Made by a program: the position numbers and the translations under genes
Assembly: GCA_965243545.1 (NCBI GenBank)
Contig: OZ251573.1
Span: 4,030,001 to 4,094,000 of the forward strand
Length of the DNA: 64,000 nt
Source: CATQHW01 sp965243545
GTDB taxonomy: Bacteria; Spirochaetota; Spirochaetia; SZUA-6; Bin103
Reading direction: 5' to 3'
Notes under the pieces: model-generated
Databases searched by the model: none
Seen by the model: the letters and a program-made list of their open reading frames with translations, nothing else
What the model was told of the DNA's origin: nothing
Shown here: one piece after another, positions 33,880-43,332 of the stretch
Numbering within the stretch: position 1 is the stretch's first letter
Layout of the letters: the number at the start of each line of letters is the position of its first letter

Positions 33880-34545
33880 TCAGGGCCCGGCGGCCGGGGC
33901 GTCGAACACCGCCCCCACGTCCGCTGTGAAGCCGGCGAGCAGCGGCGAAGGCGCCGCGGCGCCGCGCCCGTATGCGCCGTGCTCGACGTAGGCGCCGGCC
34001 CGCAGGGTGAGCACGGTGATCGTCTCATCCCGCGGGTCGGCGATCCAGTATTCCGGAATGCCGGCCGCCGCGTAGTCGACGCGTTTCTCCACCAGGTCAC
34101 GGTCCGGATTGTCCGGGCTCACCACCTCCGCAACCAGGTCGGCGCCGAGCCAGTAGCGGTCCCGGTAGCGGCGGTCGGCGCGGTCACGGAGCAACAGCAG
34201 ATCGGGTTCGCGAAACGCGCCGGCGCGGATGCGCATGCGCAACGCGGCGACCATCACGACGCCGCCGCGCGGTTTGACATAGGATCGGAACAGGTCATAG
34301 AGGAACAGCAGCACGGCCTGGTGGGTGGAGGTGGGCATCGGCAACTCCTCGATGCAGCCGTCGGTGACTTCGATCAGGCGGTTGCTGTGGTCGGTGAGCC
34401 ACAGGTACGCGGCTTCGTCCCACGCGCCTTGCGGCGGCAGAACGTCGCGCAGCAGCGCGTTCAGCGAGCTCTGAGAGGTCGCGGGCGCGGGGTGGACGGC
34501 CGCTCTGCCCGGTTCCACGGGGTTCGTCATGGGGGGATCGGTCAC
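33880..34545 (-). CDS. Uma2 family endonuclease (PD-(D/E)XK-like)
   Basis: 221 residues. Family pattern visible: TDGCIEELPMPTSTHQAVLLFLYDLF, a VVMVAALRMRIRAGAFREPDLLLLR strand with the catalytic EPD, ADLVAEVVSPDNPDRDLVEK with the E..S motif, and YAAAGIPEYWIADP. Uma2 proteins are predicted restriction-endonuclease-fold enzymes often present in many copies; their function is unproven. Start 34545 gives a plausible product; a second Met five residues on is also possible. Its start faces rsmG with slight overlap. Confidence 0.87.
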   Translation of the reverse strand: MTDPPMTNPVEPGRAAVHPAPATSQSSLNALLRDVLPPQGAWDEAAYLWLTDHSNRLIEVTDGCIEELPMPTSTHQAVLLFLYDLFRSYVKPRGGVVMVAALRMRIRAGAFREPDLLLLRDRADRRYRDRYWLGADLVAEVVSPDNPDRDLVEKRVDYAAAGIPEYWIADPRDETITVLTLRAGAYVEHGAYGRGAAAPSPLLAGFTADVGAVFDAPAAGP

Positions 34546-35194
34546 CGTGCCGAAGACACAGCATACTCGTGATCGTCACGCCTCGTCGATTACCGCCGCC
34601 CTGCGGAGCGGGCTGGCGGCTCTGCGCGTGGACGCCGACGCCGCGGCGCTGGCGGCGTACGTGACCGAACTCGACCGCTGGAACCGCGTCTACCGGTTCG
34701 TCAAGGCGGACCGCGGGCGGCTGGTCACCCACCACGTCCTGGACGCACTGACGGCGGTGGGCCCGGTGCGGCGATTCGGCCCGGCGGTCGCCGACTTGGG
34801 CTCCGGCGCCGGCCTGCCGGCGATCCCGCTGGCGATCGCCCTGCCGGAGCTCTCCTTCACCCTGATCGAGCGCTCGGAGAAGCGCCGCGCGTTCCTGGCC
34901 GCGGCGGTGGCGCACCTGGGGCTGCGCAACGCGCGCGTGACCGCGCACGCCGGCGGCCAGCGCTTCGATCTGGTCACCGCGCGCGCGGTCGCCCCGTTGC
35001 CGGAGCTGGCCGCCGCCGTCGCCCGCGAGCGCCTGGCGCCGCGCCTGCTGGTCTACGCCGGCGCGCGCGCCGCGATCGACGCGGCGTTGCGCGCGGCGCC
35101 GTACCCGGCGGCCGTGCAGCGCGTGCCGGCGCCGGAACCGGACGCCGAGCGCCACCTGGTGACGGTCAATCTCACCGCCGGGGCCGGGCCGTGA
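34529..35194 (+). CDS. rsmG: 16S rRNA (guanine527-N7)-methyltransferase RsmG (GidB)
   Basis: 221 residues; uses SAM to methylate G527 of 16S rRNA in the decoding region. Landmarks: VTELDRWNRVYRFVK, THHVLDALTAV, SAM motif I VADLGSGAGLPAIPLAIALP near residue 90, ERSEKRRAFL, and FDLVTARAVAPLPEL. The ATG at 34529 overlaps the divergent Uma2 start by 17 bases; a GTG at 34547 with a G-rich stretch ahead avoids this and may be the real start. Coupled to uppP by a GTGA overlap. Confidence 0.9.
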   Translation: MGGSVTVPKTQHTRDRHASSITAALRSGLAALRVDADAAALAAYVTELDRWNRVYRFVKADRGRLVTHHVLDALTAVGPVRRFGPAVADLGSGAGLPAIPLAIALPELSFTLIERSEKRRAFLAAAVAHLGLRNARVTAHAGGQRFDLVTARAVAPLPELAAAVARERLAPRLLVYAGARAAIDAALRAAPYPAAVQRVPAPEPDAERHLVTVNLTAGAGP

Positions 35195-35994
35195 GCATTG
35201 CCGAAGCGCTCGGCCTGGGGCTGCTGCAGGGCGCGACCGAGTTTCTGCCGATCTCCAGCTCCGGCCACCTGGTGGCGGCGCGGGCGTGGTTGCGGATGGC
35301 CGAACCGCCGCTGCTGTTCGACGTGCTGCTGCACGTCTCCACGCTGGCGGTGATCTGCTGCCACTTCCGGCGCCGCCTGGCGGCGCTGCTCGGCGCCGGA
35401 GCGCTGTGGCTCACCGGGCGCGCCCCGGCCGCCGACCGCGGCGACCTGCGCCTGCTGGCGGCGATCGCCGCCGCCTCCGCCGCCACCGCGGTCGTCGGCT
35501 TGGCGGTGAGCCGCTTCCTGCTGCCGTCGGCGCGCACCCTCACCGCGGTCTCCGCAGCCTTCATCGCCACCGCCGCCATCCTGCTGGCCACCCGCTGGCG
35601 GCCGCCCGCGCCGTCCGGCGCGCGCCCGGTCGGCGTGTGGCTGGCGGTCGCGGTCGGCGTGGCGCAAGGGATCGCCGTGCTGCCGGGCATCTCGCGCGCC
35701 GGCGCCACCATCGCCGTCTGCCTGTTCGGCGGCCTTTCCCGCCGCGACGCCGGCGAGTTCGCCTTTCTGGTGTCGGTGCCGGCGGTGCTCGGCGCGCTGG
35801 CGCTCAGCCTGGACGACGCCGACGGCCTGTTCCGCGAGACCGGCGCCGCGGCGCTCGCCGCCGGGTTCGCGGCCGCCCTGCTGACGGGGGCGCTCTGCCT
35901 CAACGCCCTGCTGGCGGTGCTGCGCCGCGGCCGGCTGGCGTGGTTCGCGGCCTACCTGCTGCCGCTCGGCGCCACCGGCCTGCTGCTGCGCTGA
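35191..35994 (+). CDS. uppP: Undecaprenyl-diphosphatase UppP (BacA)
   Basis: 267 residues, polytopic inner-membrane enzyme that recycles undecaprenyl pyrophosphate for peptidoglycan synthesis. The two conserved motifs are present: LQGATEFLPISSSGHLV near the N-terminus, and LPGISRAGATIAV near residue 170 (usual PGxSRSG; the second Ser is Ala here, a mild departure). About seven or eight hydrophobic segments. GTG start overlapping rsmG by four bases. Confidence 0.93.
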   Translation: MSIAEALGLGLLQGATEFLPISSSGHLVAARAWLRMAEPPLLFDVLLHVSTLAVICCHFRRRLAALLGAGALWLTGRAPAADRGDLRLLAAIAAASAATAVVGLAVSRFLLPSARTLTAVSAAFIATAAILLATRWRPPAPSGARPVGVWLAVAVGVAQGIAVLPGISRAGATIAVCLFGGLSRRDAGEFAFLVSVPAVLGALALSLDDADGLFRETGAAALAAGFAAALLTGALCLNALLAVLRRGRLAWFAAYLLPLGATGLLLR

Positions 35995-36070
35995 CCTGCC
36001 GCCCAACCCTTCAGCCGCCGCCGGCGGACTGCCGATAATGCAGGTGAGGGGGTGATGGATAGCTACGCGC

Positions 36071-38368
36071 ATGCCGGCGTCTGACCGCGTCAGTCTGATC
36101 GAGCGCATGCCGGAGTGGTCGAACTGGGCGTTGGCGCTTGCCGCCGCCGTGGTCGGCAGCGTGTTGTGCCTGTCGACGGTGCTGGCGGCGTTCTCCGGCG
36201 ATCAGATCGGACAGCGGCCGGGAACGGCGCTGCTGCTCGCTCCCGGAACCTTCCTGATCGGCAGCCTGAGCTGGGCGGCGATGCTGGTGCCGCTCTACCT
36301 GTACGCGGTCGCCTACGCGGTCGGGCGGCCGCCCCATCAGCGCGTGCCGAGCCTGCACGTGGCGTTGCCGGTGGCCGTGCTCATCATCCCGATCGTCGCT
36401 TCCCTGTCCCACGTCCTGACCATGACCGAGCCGCCGCCGTTTCCGGCCGCGCTGGTCGGCGCCATGGGGCGGCCCACCAGCGTGCTGCTGCTGGTCGTGC
36501 TGCTGCTCACCGCCGGAGCCGCGGTGGTGCTGCTGAGCGGCATCTCCCGCAAGCTCGGCATACCGGTGGCGCTGCTGACGCCGCCGGTTCCGGCCCGCGC
36601 CGCGCCCGCCCCGGAACCGGCGCCCGAACCGGCGCCGGCGCCGGCCGACCGCTACGACGAGGCGAAGATATTGCAGAGCCGCGAGCCGTTCATGGCGATC
36701 CTTGCCGCGGCCGCACCGGCTCCGGCGTCCGCCCCGGCGGCCGCCCCGGCGCCGCCATCCGCCCCGGAAGCCGCCGCGGAGCCGGAGGCGTATCCGCGGC
36801 CGCCCGATCCTGCCGACCCCGCCGTACATCCCGGCGTCCCGGAGCCGCCCGCGCCGCCCGATCCTGCCGGACGCTCGGCTTCACCCCGCGCCGCCGCCGG
36901 CCAGAACGGCGCCGGCGGCAACGGGACCGGGCGCAACGGCGCCGCCGGGCACGGCCGGCCTGCGGACGGCGGCTACCACGTGCCGATCGACCGGCTGCTC
37001 GACGAGCACCACAACCGCCCCGACGCCGAGCTGCAGGCCGAAGCGGAACAGCACGCCGAGGTGCTCACGGAGACGCTACGGGAGTTCCGCATCAGCGCCG
37101 AGGTGACCGGCATCAGCCGCGGGCCGGCGATCACCATGTACGAGATCCTGCCCGCGGCGGGCGTCAAGCTCTCCGCCATCGTCAACCTGGCGGACAACAT
37201 CGCGCTGCAGCTCGCCGCATCGCGCGTGCGCATCGTCGCGCCGATCCCGGGCAAGCACGCGGTCGGCATCGAAGTGCCCAACCGCACCCGCGCCATCGTC
37301 GGCTTCCGCACGCTGCTCGAACACAAGACCTTCCGCGCCACGTCGAACAGACTGCCGATCGCCCTGGGTCAGGGCATCTCCGGGGAGTGCCAGATCGTCG
37401 ACCTGGCGCAGACGCCGCATCTGCTGATCGCCGGCGCGACCGGATCGGGCAAGTCGGTCTGCGTCAACTCGATCATCTGCTCGCTGATCTGCGCGCGCAC
37501 GCCGGAGCAGCTGCGGCTGCTGCTGATCGACCCCAAGATCGTCGAGCTCAAGTTCTACAACGACATCCCGCACCTGCTGACGCCGGTGATCACCGAATCG
37601 AAGCGCGCCTTCCAGGCGCTCCAGTACTGCCTGTTCGAGATGGAGCGGCGCTACTCCCTGCTCGACGAGGTCGGCGTGCGCGACATCGCCTCCTTCAACC
37701 GCAAAGCCGCCGAAAAGCTGCCGTACGTCGTCATCATCATCGACGAGCTGGCCGACCTGATGGCGACCAGCGGCAAGGAGCTGGAAGCGACCCTGGCGCG
37801 GCTGGCGGCGATGGCGCGCGCGGTCGGCATGCACATCGTGCTGGCCACGCAACGGCCGTCGATCGACGTCATCACCGGCCTGATCAAGGCCAACATCCCG
37901 TCGCGCATCGCCTTCATGGTCGCCAGCAAGTTCGACTCGCGCATCATCATCGACGGCGTCGGCGCGGAGAAGCTGCTCGGCCGCGGCGACATGCTGTTCG
38001 CGTCGGCGTGGGACCCGGCGCCGGTCCGCATCCAGGGCGCCTTTCTCTCCGACGAGGAGGTGGAGGCGGTCGCCGATCACGTCCGCACCCTGGGCGAGCC
38101 CGACTACGTCGACGACGACGTGCTGTTCGAGGAGGAGGAGCTGGACGGGCCGATCGCCGACGGCAGCGACGATCCGGTCATGGAGCAGGCGCTCGACATC
38201 GTACTGGCGGCCGGCAAGGCGTCCGCCTCCTACCTGCAGCGCAAGCTCAAGATCGGCTACAACCGCGCCGCCCGGCTGGTCGAGGAGATGGAAGCGCGCG
38301 GCATCGTCGGTCCGTCGCAGGGGAGCAGGCCGCGCGAGGTCGTGCACGTCCCCGGCCGCGCGGATTGA
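36071..38368 (+). CDS. ftsK: DNA translocase FtsK
   Basis: 765 residues. Four N-terminal membrane helices within residues ~15-160, an Ala/Pro-rich linker to ~residue 310, then the motor: Walker A GATGSGKSV near residue 454, Walker B VIIIDELADLM near 556, LATQRPSIDVITGLIKANIPSRIAF, and a C-terminal winged-helix gamma domain (VMEQALDIVLAAGKASASYLQR) that reads polar chromosomal sequences. It couples chromosome dimer resolution to septation. The start at 36071 is the first plausible ATG. Complete by length and motifs. Confidence 0.94.
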   Translation: MPASDRVSLIERMPEWSNWALALAAAVVGSVLCLSTVLAAFSGDQIGQRPGTALLLAPGTFLIGSLSWAAMLVPLYLYAVAYAVGRPPHQRVPSLHVALPVAVLIIPIVASLSHVLTMTEPPPFPAALVGAMGRPTSVLLLVVLLLTAGAAVVLLSGISRKLGIPVALLTPPVPARAAPAPEPAPEPAPAPADRYDEAKILQSREPFMAILAAAAPAPASAPAAAPAPPSAPEAAAEPEAYPRPPDPADPAVHPGVPEPPAPPDPAGRSASPRAAAGQNGAGGNGTGRNGAAGHGRPADGGYHVPIDRLLDEHHNRPDAELQAEAEQHAEVLTETLREFRISAEVTGISRGPAITMYEILPAAGVKLSAIVNLADNIALQLAASRVRIVAPIPGKHAVGIEVPNRTRAIVGFRTLLEHKTFRATSNRLPIALGQGISGECQIVDLAQTPHLLIAGATGSGKSVCVNSIICSLICARTPEQLRLLLIDPKIVELKFYNDIPHLLTPVITESKRAFQALQYCLFEMERRYSLLDEVGVRDIASFNRKAAEKLPYVVIIIDELADLMATSGKELEATLARLAAMARAVGMHIVLATQRPSIDVITGLIKANIPSRIAFMVASKFDSRIIIDGVGAEKLLGRGDMLFASAWDPAPVRIQGAFLSDEEVEAVADHVRTLGEPDYVDDDVLFEEEELDGPIADGSDDPVMEQALDIVLAAGKASASYLQRKLKIGYNRAARLVEEMEARGIVGPSQGSRPREVVHVPGRAD

Positions 38369-38416
38369 AGGCCCGTTCCGGCGGGGATCGGGTCTCTTCC
38401 GGCGGATCGGGGCCGG

Positions 38417-38842
38417 TCAACGCTCCGGCGCGGGGCCGGCCGGCACGAAGAAGGTCGCCTGCGCCTCGGCGATGGTCGCGCCGCCGGCGGCGAGCCGCGC
38501 CGCGGCGGTGATCACGCGCCGCCGTTCGGAAAGGATGCGCCCGGTCGCCTCCACCGCCGTGCCGACCCGCACCGGCCGCCGGAAGCGGACGGATATCTCG
38601 CCGGTGTAGCCGTTGAGCCCCTTGCCGGCGCAGGCGTGCGCCATGGTCTCGTCGAGCACCATCGCCAGCAGACCGCCGTGCGTCACGTCCTTCCAGCCGG
38701 TGAAGTAGTCCGGGATCGTGAACGATGCGGCGGCCTCGCCGGGCCGCGGGTAGCGGAAGCGGAGCTTGAGTCCGTGCGCGTTCGACTGCCCGCAACAGAA
38801 GCAGTGCGGATCGAGGGTGGGCCGGTCGGTGACGGGTCGCAT
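38417..38842 (-). CDS. Hotdog-fold (PaaI/4HBT-type) thioesterase
   Basis: 141 residues. The N-terminal CFCCGQSNAHGLKLRF cysteine motif and the active-site region VTHGGLLAMVLDETMAHA identify the PaaI-like 4HBT group (HGG...DE), followed by the beta-strands ISVRFRRPVRVGTAVEATG. It would hydrolyse acyl- or aryl-CoA thioesters. No neighbouring pathway gene suggests the substrate. Divergent from the ABC transporter genes, 53 bases away. Confidence 0.88.
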   Translation of the reverse strand: MRPVTDRPTLDPHCFCCGQSNAHGLKLRFRYPRPGEAAASFTIPDYFTGWKDVTHGGLLAMVLDETMAHACAGKGLNGYTGEISVRFRRPVRVGTAVEATGRILSERRRVITAAARLAAGGATIAEAQATFFVPAGPAPER

Positions 38843-38895
38843 CAGCCGGTAGCATACGCCGTCCGTATGGCGGATACTGGCGGGGAGGCGAAGAC

Positions 38896-39756
38896 ATGGG
38901 CGCAGCTATCGAAGTCCGCGGCCTGACGTACTCCTACGGCGACGTGCAGGCGGTGCGCGGCATCAGCTTCGAGGTAGGCGCCGGCGAGGTGCTCGGCTTC
39001 CTGGGACCGAACGGCGCCGGCAAGTCGACCACGATCCGCATCCTGATCGGCCGCATGCGCCCGCAGTCCGGCGCCGCGCGCGTGCTGGGAACCGACGTGA
39101 CCGCCGGCGATCCCGCCGTGCAGGCGCGCATCGGGGTCTGCTTCGAGGAAAAGAATCTCTACGAATCGATGTCGGCCGAGGAGAACCTGCGCTTCTACGC
39201 CAGCCTGTTCGGCATCAAACGGCTCGACCCCGGCCCGTTGCTGGCGCGCGTGGGGCTGGCCGACCGCGCCCGCGACCGCGTCAGCAAGTACTCCAAGGGT
39301 ATGCGCCAGCGGCTGATGATCGCCCGCGCGCTGGTCAACGCGCCCGACGTGCTGTTCCTGGACGAACCGACCGACGGCCTGGACCCGGTGTCCGCCGCCG
39401 CCATCCGCCGTCTGATCCGGGAGGAGTCGGCGCGCGGCGCGGCGGTGCTGCTCACCACGCACGACATGCACGAAGCGGACGAGCTCTCCGACCGCGTGGC
39501 GTTCATCAACGAAGGCGCGCTGTACGCCGTCGACACGCCGGAGTCGCTCAAGCTGCGCCACGGCGCCCGGTCGGCGCGGGTGCAGGTGCGCCGCGGCGGT
39601 GAGCTGGTCGAACGCCGCATAGACCTGGACGCCGACGGAGCGGATGAAGCGTTGCGCGCCGCGCTCAACGCGCCCGAGCTGGTCACCGTGCACACCGAAG
39701 AGGCGTCGCTGGAGGCGATCTTCATCGAGATGACCGGCCGGCAGCTCGCCGGATGA
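38896..39756 (+). CDS. ABC-2-type transporter ATP-binding protein
   Basis: 286 residues. Walker A LGPNGAGKST near residue 36, signature YSKGMRQRLMIARAL near 133, Walker B VLFLDEPTDGLDPVS near 154, H-loop LLTTHDMHEADEL. The ~75-residue C-terminal extension after AFINEG is typical of NatA/CcmA-like exporters. With two permease genes downstream in the same operon (four-base overlap, then 37-base gap) it forms an export system; substrate unknown. Confidence 0.93.
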   Translation: MGAAIEVRGLTYSYGDVQAVRGISFEVGAGEVLGFLGPNGAGKSTTIRILIGRMRPQSGAARVLGTDVTAGDPAVQARIGVCFEEKNLYESMSAEENLRFYASLFGIKRLDPGPLLARVGLADRARDRVSKYSKGMRQRLMIARALVNAPDVLFLDEPTDGLDPVSAAAIRRLIREESARGAAVLLTTHDMHEADELSDRVAFINEGALYAVDTPESLKLRHGARSARVQVRRGGELVERRIDLDADGADEALRAALNAPELVTVHTEEASLEAIFIEMTGRQLAG

Positions 39757-40937
39757 CCCGCGCCGTGTCCCGGCCGGCGATCATCGGCGCCATCATCGCC
39801 AAGGACCTCCGCGAATACCTGCGCGACCGCCTGTGGCTGTTCCTGACCGCGCTCTCGCTGGTGTTTCTGATCGTGGTCTTCCGGGCGCTGCCGAACCGGG
39901 TGGACGAATCGATCACGGTCGGCGTCAGCCGCATCGACCACGCCGCCGTGCAGGCGGCCGGCGGCGCCGGCGGGCAGGCGGCGCTGCGGGTGGTCCCGTT
40001 CCCGGACGCCGCCAGCCTGCGGGCGGTCGTGGCCGGCGAGCGCCGGGCGTGGCGCAACGAAGCCGGCGCGGTCACCGTGGCGCCGAGCGCGGACGGGCGG
40101 GCGCCGCGCGGCGCGGCGGCGGTGCGGGTGGCGATCGGCCTGGCGTTTCCCGATTCCTTCTTCGCCGCGCTGCAAGCCGGCCGGCCGGCGGCGGTGGAGG
40201 TGCTGGTCGACGCCGGCGTGCCGGAAGAGACGCGCGCGGCCATGGCCGCGCTGGTCCGCGAGCTGGCGTACGCGGTCGCCGGCGCGCCGCTGCCGGTGAG
40301 CGTCCCGGACCCGCAGGCGCTCTACACGGTCGTGGGCGAAGACCGCGCCGGCTCGCAGGTGACCGCGCAGGAGCTGTTCCGGCCGATCGCCGTGGTCATG
40401 GTGCTGTTGATGGAGCTGTTCGGCATGTCGTCGCTCATCTCCCGCGAGCTGCACGCCGGCACCGCCGCGGCGCTGCTGGTCACGCCGGCGACGGCCGGCG
40501 ACCTGCTGGCCGCCAAGGGGGTCACCGGCATGGCGCTGGGGCTGGCGCAGGGCGTGGTGCTGATGGCCGCCATCGGGCTGTGGTCGGCGGAGCCGCTGCT
40601 GGTGGCGGCGCTGCTGGCGGCCGGCGCGGCGCTCGTCTCCGGCGCAGCCATGATCGCCGGTTGCATCGGCCGGGACATGATGGCCAACCTGCTCGGCGGG
40701 CTGGTGTTCATGGCGCCGATGATGATCCCGGCCATGGCGGTTCTGTTTCCGGGCAGCGCGTCGCCCTGGGTGCGGGCGCTGCCGACCTGGCCGCTGGTGC
40801 GGGCGCTGGTCGACGTGACCGCGCACGGCGCCCGCTGGGCGGACGCCGCCGGCTACCTCGGCCTGTCGGCCGCCTGGGCGGCAGCCTTCTTCACGGCCGG
40901 CTGGTTCGTCCTGCGGCGGCGGGTGCTGGTCACGTGA
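39753..40937 (+). CDS. ABC-2-type transporter permease (first subunit)
   Basis: 394 residues. One N-terminal membrane segment (LWLFLTALSLVFLIVVFRAL), a large extracytoplasmic loop (~residues 45-200), then five or six C-terminal helices including AVVMVLLMELFGMSSLISREL (with the conserved E-loop REL...G pattern) and VFMAPMMIPAMAVLFPG. This is the ABC2/NatB topology. Overlaps the ATPase gene by four bases. Confidence 0.87.
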   Translation: MTRAVSRPAIIGAIIAKDLREYLRDRLWLFLTALSLVFLIVVFRALPNRVDESITVGVSRIDHAAVQAAGGAGGQAALRVVPFPDAASLRAVVAGERRAWRNEAGAVTVAPSADGRAPRGAAAVRVAIGLAFPDSFFAALQAGRPAAVEVLVDAGVPEETRAAMAALVRELAYAVAGAPLPVSVPDPQALYTVVGEDRAGSQVTAQELFRPIAVVMVLLMELFGMSSLISRELHAGTAAALLVTPATAGDLLAAKGVTGMALGLAQGVVLMAAIGLWSAEPLLVAALLAAGAALVSGAAMIAGCIGRDMMANLLGGLVFMAPMMIPAMAVLFPGSASPWVRALPTWPLVRALVDVTAHGARWADAAGYLGLSAAWAAAFFTAGWFVLRRRVLVT

Positions 40938-40974
40938 ATGCGGAACGCCGGCCAAGCGGCAGGAGGGCGCCGTC

Positions 40975-42039
40975 GTGAGCGCGCGCCGCGTGCTGCTGAT
41001 CATGGGCAAGGATCTGCGGATGGGCCCCCGCTCGCCGATGGTCCTGTACGGGTTGCTGGTCCCGTTCGCGTTGACCGCGCTGATCCAGCTGGTGTTCGGA
41101 TCGCTGTTCGACCCGCAGCCGCGGCTCGGCATCGTCGACCGGGGCGCCTCGGCGGTCACCGCCGCGCTTGCCGACGCCGGCGGCATCGAAGTCTCCCGTC
41201 TCGATGACCCGGAGGAGTTGCGCGGCCGCCTTGCCTCCCACGACCTCGACGCGGGACTGGTGCTGGCGGCGGACTTCGACGACCGCGTGCGGGCCGGCGC
41301 GCGGCCGCCGCTGGAGCTCCTGGTCGCCGGTCAGGCGCGCGCCGCCGACCGGATCGTCCTGGCGGTCACGGCGCTCGACCTGATCCGCCGGGTGGAGGGA
41401 GCGCCGCCGCCGGTGGAGGTGATCGTCACCTCCCTCGGCGGGACCGCCCTGCCGATCGCCGCGCGCCTGACGCCGCTGCTGGTCATGTACGCGCTGATCA
41501 TCGTCGGCGTCTACCTGCCGGCGCTGAGCCTGGCGGAGGAGCAGGCGCACGGGACGTTGCTCGCGCTGTCGGTGACGCCGGCGCGGCTGGGCGAGGTGGT
41601 GGCGGCCAAGGGGATCGCCGGCTTCATTCTGGCCGCGGTCATGTCCCTGGCCACCTTATGGCTCAACGGCGCGTTGCGCGGCGGGACGCTGCAGCTGGCG
41701 GTGGTGCTGCTGCTGGCCGCGGCGCTGTGCGCCCAGCTCGGGCTGGTCTACGGAACGGCCGCCAAGGACCCGGCCGCTCTGTACGCGCTGATGAAGGGAA
41801 CGGGCTTTCTGCTGGTGGGGCCGACCGCGTTCTACCTGTTCCCGCACTGGCCGCAGTGGATCCCCAAGCTGCTGCCGACCTACTGGATCATCAACCCCGT
41901 CTTCGAGGTAACGCTGAACGGCGCCGGCCTCGGCGACGTGTGGGGCCAGCTGGCGGTGGCGGCCGGCATCATAGCCGTCCTCTGCGCGCCGGTCGCCGCC
42001 CTCACCCGGCGCCTGGCCGGCCGCTTGGCGGCCGGCTGA
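40975..42039 (+). CDS. ABC-2-type transporter permease (second subunit)
   Basis: 354 residues with the same plan as its neighbour: N-terminal helix (MVLYGLLVPFALTALIQLVFG), extracytoplasmic domain, then a C-terminal membrane block starting at LLVMYALIIVGVYLPALSLAEEQAHGTLLAL (conserved E..HGT element). GTG start with an AGGAGGG site seven bases upstream. Probably forms a heterodimer with the first permease. Confidence 0.87.
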   Translation: MSARRVLLIMGKDLRMGPRSPMVLYGLLVPFALTALIQLVFGSLFDPQPRLGIVDRGASAVTAALADAGGIEVSRLDDPEELRGRLASHDLDAGLVLAADFDDRVRAGARPPLELLVAGQARAADRIVLAVTALDLIRRVEGAPPPVEVIVTSLGGTALPIAARLTPLLVMYALIIVGVYLPALSLAEEQAHGTLLALSVTPARLGEVVAAKGIAGFILAAVMSLATLWLNGALRGGTLQLAVVLLLAAALCAQLGLVYGTAAKDPAALYALMKGTGFLLVGPTAFYLFPHWPQWIPKLLPTYWIINPVFEVTLNGAGLGDVWGQLAVAAGIIAVLCAPVAALTRRLAGRLAAG

Positions 42040-42119
42040 GCCGAGGTGTTGCCGGCCGGGCGCCGGACGCGTAGAGTCGTGCCGTTCGCGATGACCGATT
42101 TCTTTCGGAGGGACTCAAG

Positions 42120-43310
42120 ATGGCAAGCAATCGAGGCGTGGCCTACATCAAGCCCGGCGTGGTCGAGGTGCAGTCGATCGACTTTCCCGAGCTGGCGCTC
42201 GGCGACCGCCGGTGCGACCACGGCGTCATTCTCAAGATCGTTTCGACCAACATCTGCGGCAGCGATCAGCACATGGTGCGCGGCCGCACGACCGCCCCGG
42301 AGGGGCTGATCCTGGGCCACGAGATCACCGGCGAGGTGATCGAGGCCGGCCGCGACGTGGAGTTCATCTCCGTCGGCGACATCGTCAGCGTCCCCTTCAA
42401 CATCGCCTGCGGCCGCTGCCGCAACTGCAAGGAGACCAAGACCGGCATCTGCCTCAACGTCAACCCCGCGCGCCCCGGCGCCGCCTACGGCTACGTCGAC
42501 ATGGGCGGCTGGATCGGCGGCCAAGCCGAATACGTGATGGTGCCGTACGCCGACTTCAACCTGCTGAAGCTGCCGGAGCGCGACGTGACGATGGCCAAGA
42601 TCAGGGACCTGACGCTGCTGTCGGACATCTTCCCGACCGGCTTCCACGGTGCCTACACGGCCGGCGTGGGGCCGGGCTCGATCGTGTACGTGGCCGGCGC
42701 CGGACCGGTCGGACTGGCGTGCGCGCACTCCTGTCAGCTGCTCGGCGCCGCCGTGGTGATCGTCGGCGACCTGATCTCCGAACGGCTGGCGCAGGCGCGC
42801 AGCTTCGGGTGCGAGACCGTGGACCTCACCGCGGACGCCACCCTGGGCGAGCAGATCGAGGCGATCGTCGGCGAGCCGGAGGTCGATCAGGCGGTCGACT
42901 GCGTCGGTTTCGAAGCGCGCGGGCACGGCAAGGATGCGGCCGTGGAGCGGCCGGCGACGGTGCTCAACTCCGTGATGGAGGTCACCCGCGCCGGCGGCGG
43001 CATCGGCATTCCCGGCCTGTACGTGACCGGCGATCCGGGCGGCGTCGACGACAACGCCAAGATCGGCAACCTGGGGATCCGCATCGGCCTGGGCTGGGCC
43101 AAGTCCCACCACTTCACCACCGGCCAGTGCCCGGTGATGAGCTACCACCGTCAGCTCATGCAGGCGATCGTGTACGACAAGGTGCGCATAGCCGATGCGG
43201 TCAACGCGCAGGTCATCTCCCTGGACGACGCCCCGCGCGGCTACCAGGACTTCGACAAGGGGGCGGCGACCAAGTTCGTGATCGACCCGCACGAGATGAT
43301 CGCCGCGTAG
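42120..43310 (+). CDS. fdhA: Glutathione-independent formaldehyde dehydrogenase (Zn, NAD)
   Basis: 396 residues, close to the length of the Pseudomonas putida enzyme, and with the same landmark segments: NICGSDQHMVRGRT (catalytic Zn Cys), LGHEITGEVIEAG, CGRCRNCKETKTGICL (structural Zn Cys cluster, about residue 98), and the cofactor loop AGAGPVGLACAHSC. It oxidises formaldehyde to formate with tightly bound NAD and needs no thiol. A GGAGGG site lies before the start. It stands alone in its orientation after the ABC exporter operon, 80 bases on. Some relatives act on other aldehydes, so the exact substrate is likely but not certain. Confidence 0.9.
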   Translation: MASNRGVAYIKPGVVEVQSIDFPELALGDRRCDHGVILKIVSTNICGSDQHMVRGRTTAPEGLILGHEITGEVIEAGRDVEFISVGDIVSVPFNIACGRCRNCKETKTGICLNVNPARPGAAYGYVDMGGWIGGQAEYVMVPYADFNLLKLPERDVTMAKIRDLTLLSDIFPTGFHGAYTAGVGPGSIVYVAGAGPVGLACAHSCQLLGAAVVIVGDLISERLAQARSFGCETVDLTADATLGEQIEAIVGEPEVDQAVDCVGFEARGHGKDAAVERPATVLNSVMEVTRAGGGIGIPGLYVTGDPGGVDDNAKIGNLGIRIGLGWAKSHHFTTGQCPVMSYHRQLMQAIVYDKVRIADAVNAQVISLDDAPRGYQDFDKGAATKFVIDPHEMIAA

Positions 43311-43332
43311 GCCGAGCGCCCCGGCCGGTCGA

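Noticed and set aside
39195..41186. 663-residue minus-strand frame
   Set aside because: Antisense shadow of the ABC transporter genes, Arg/Pro/Gly-rich throughout.
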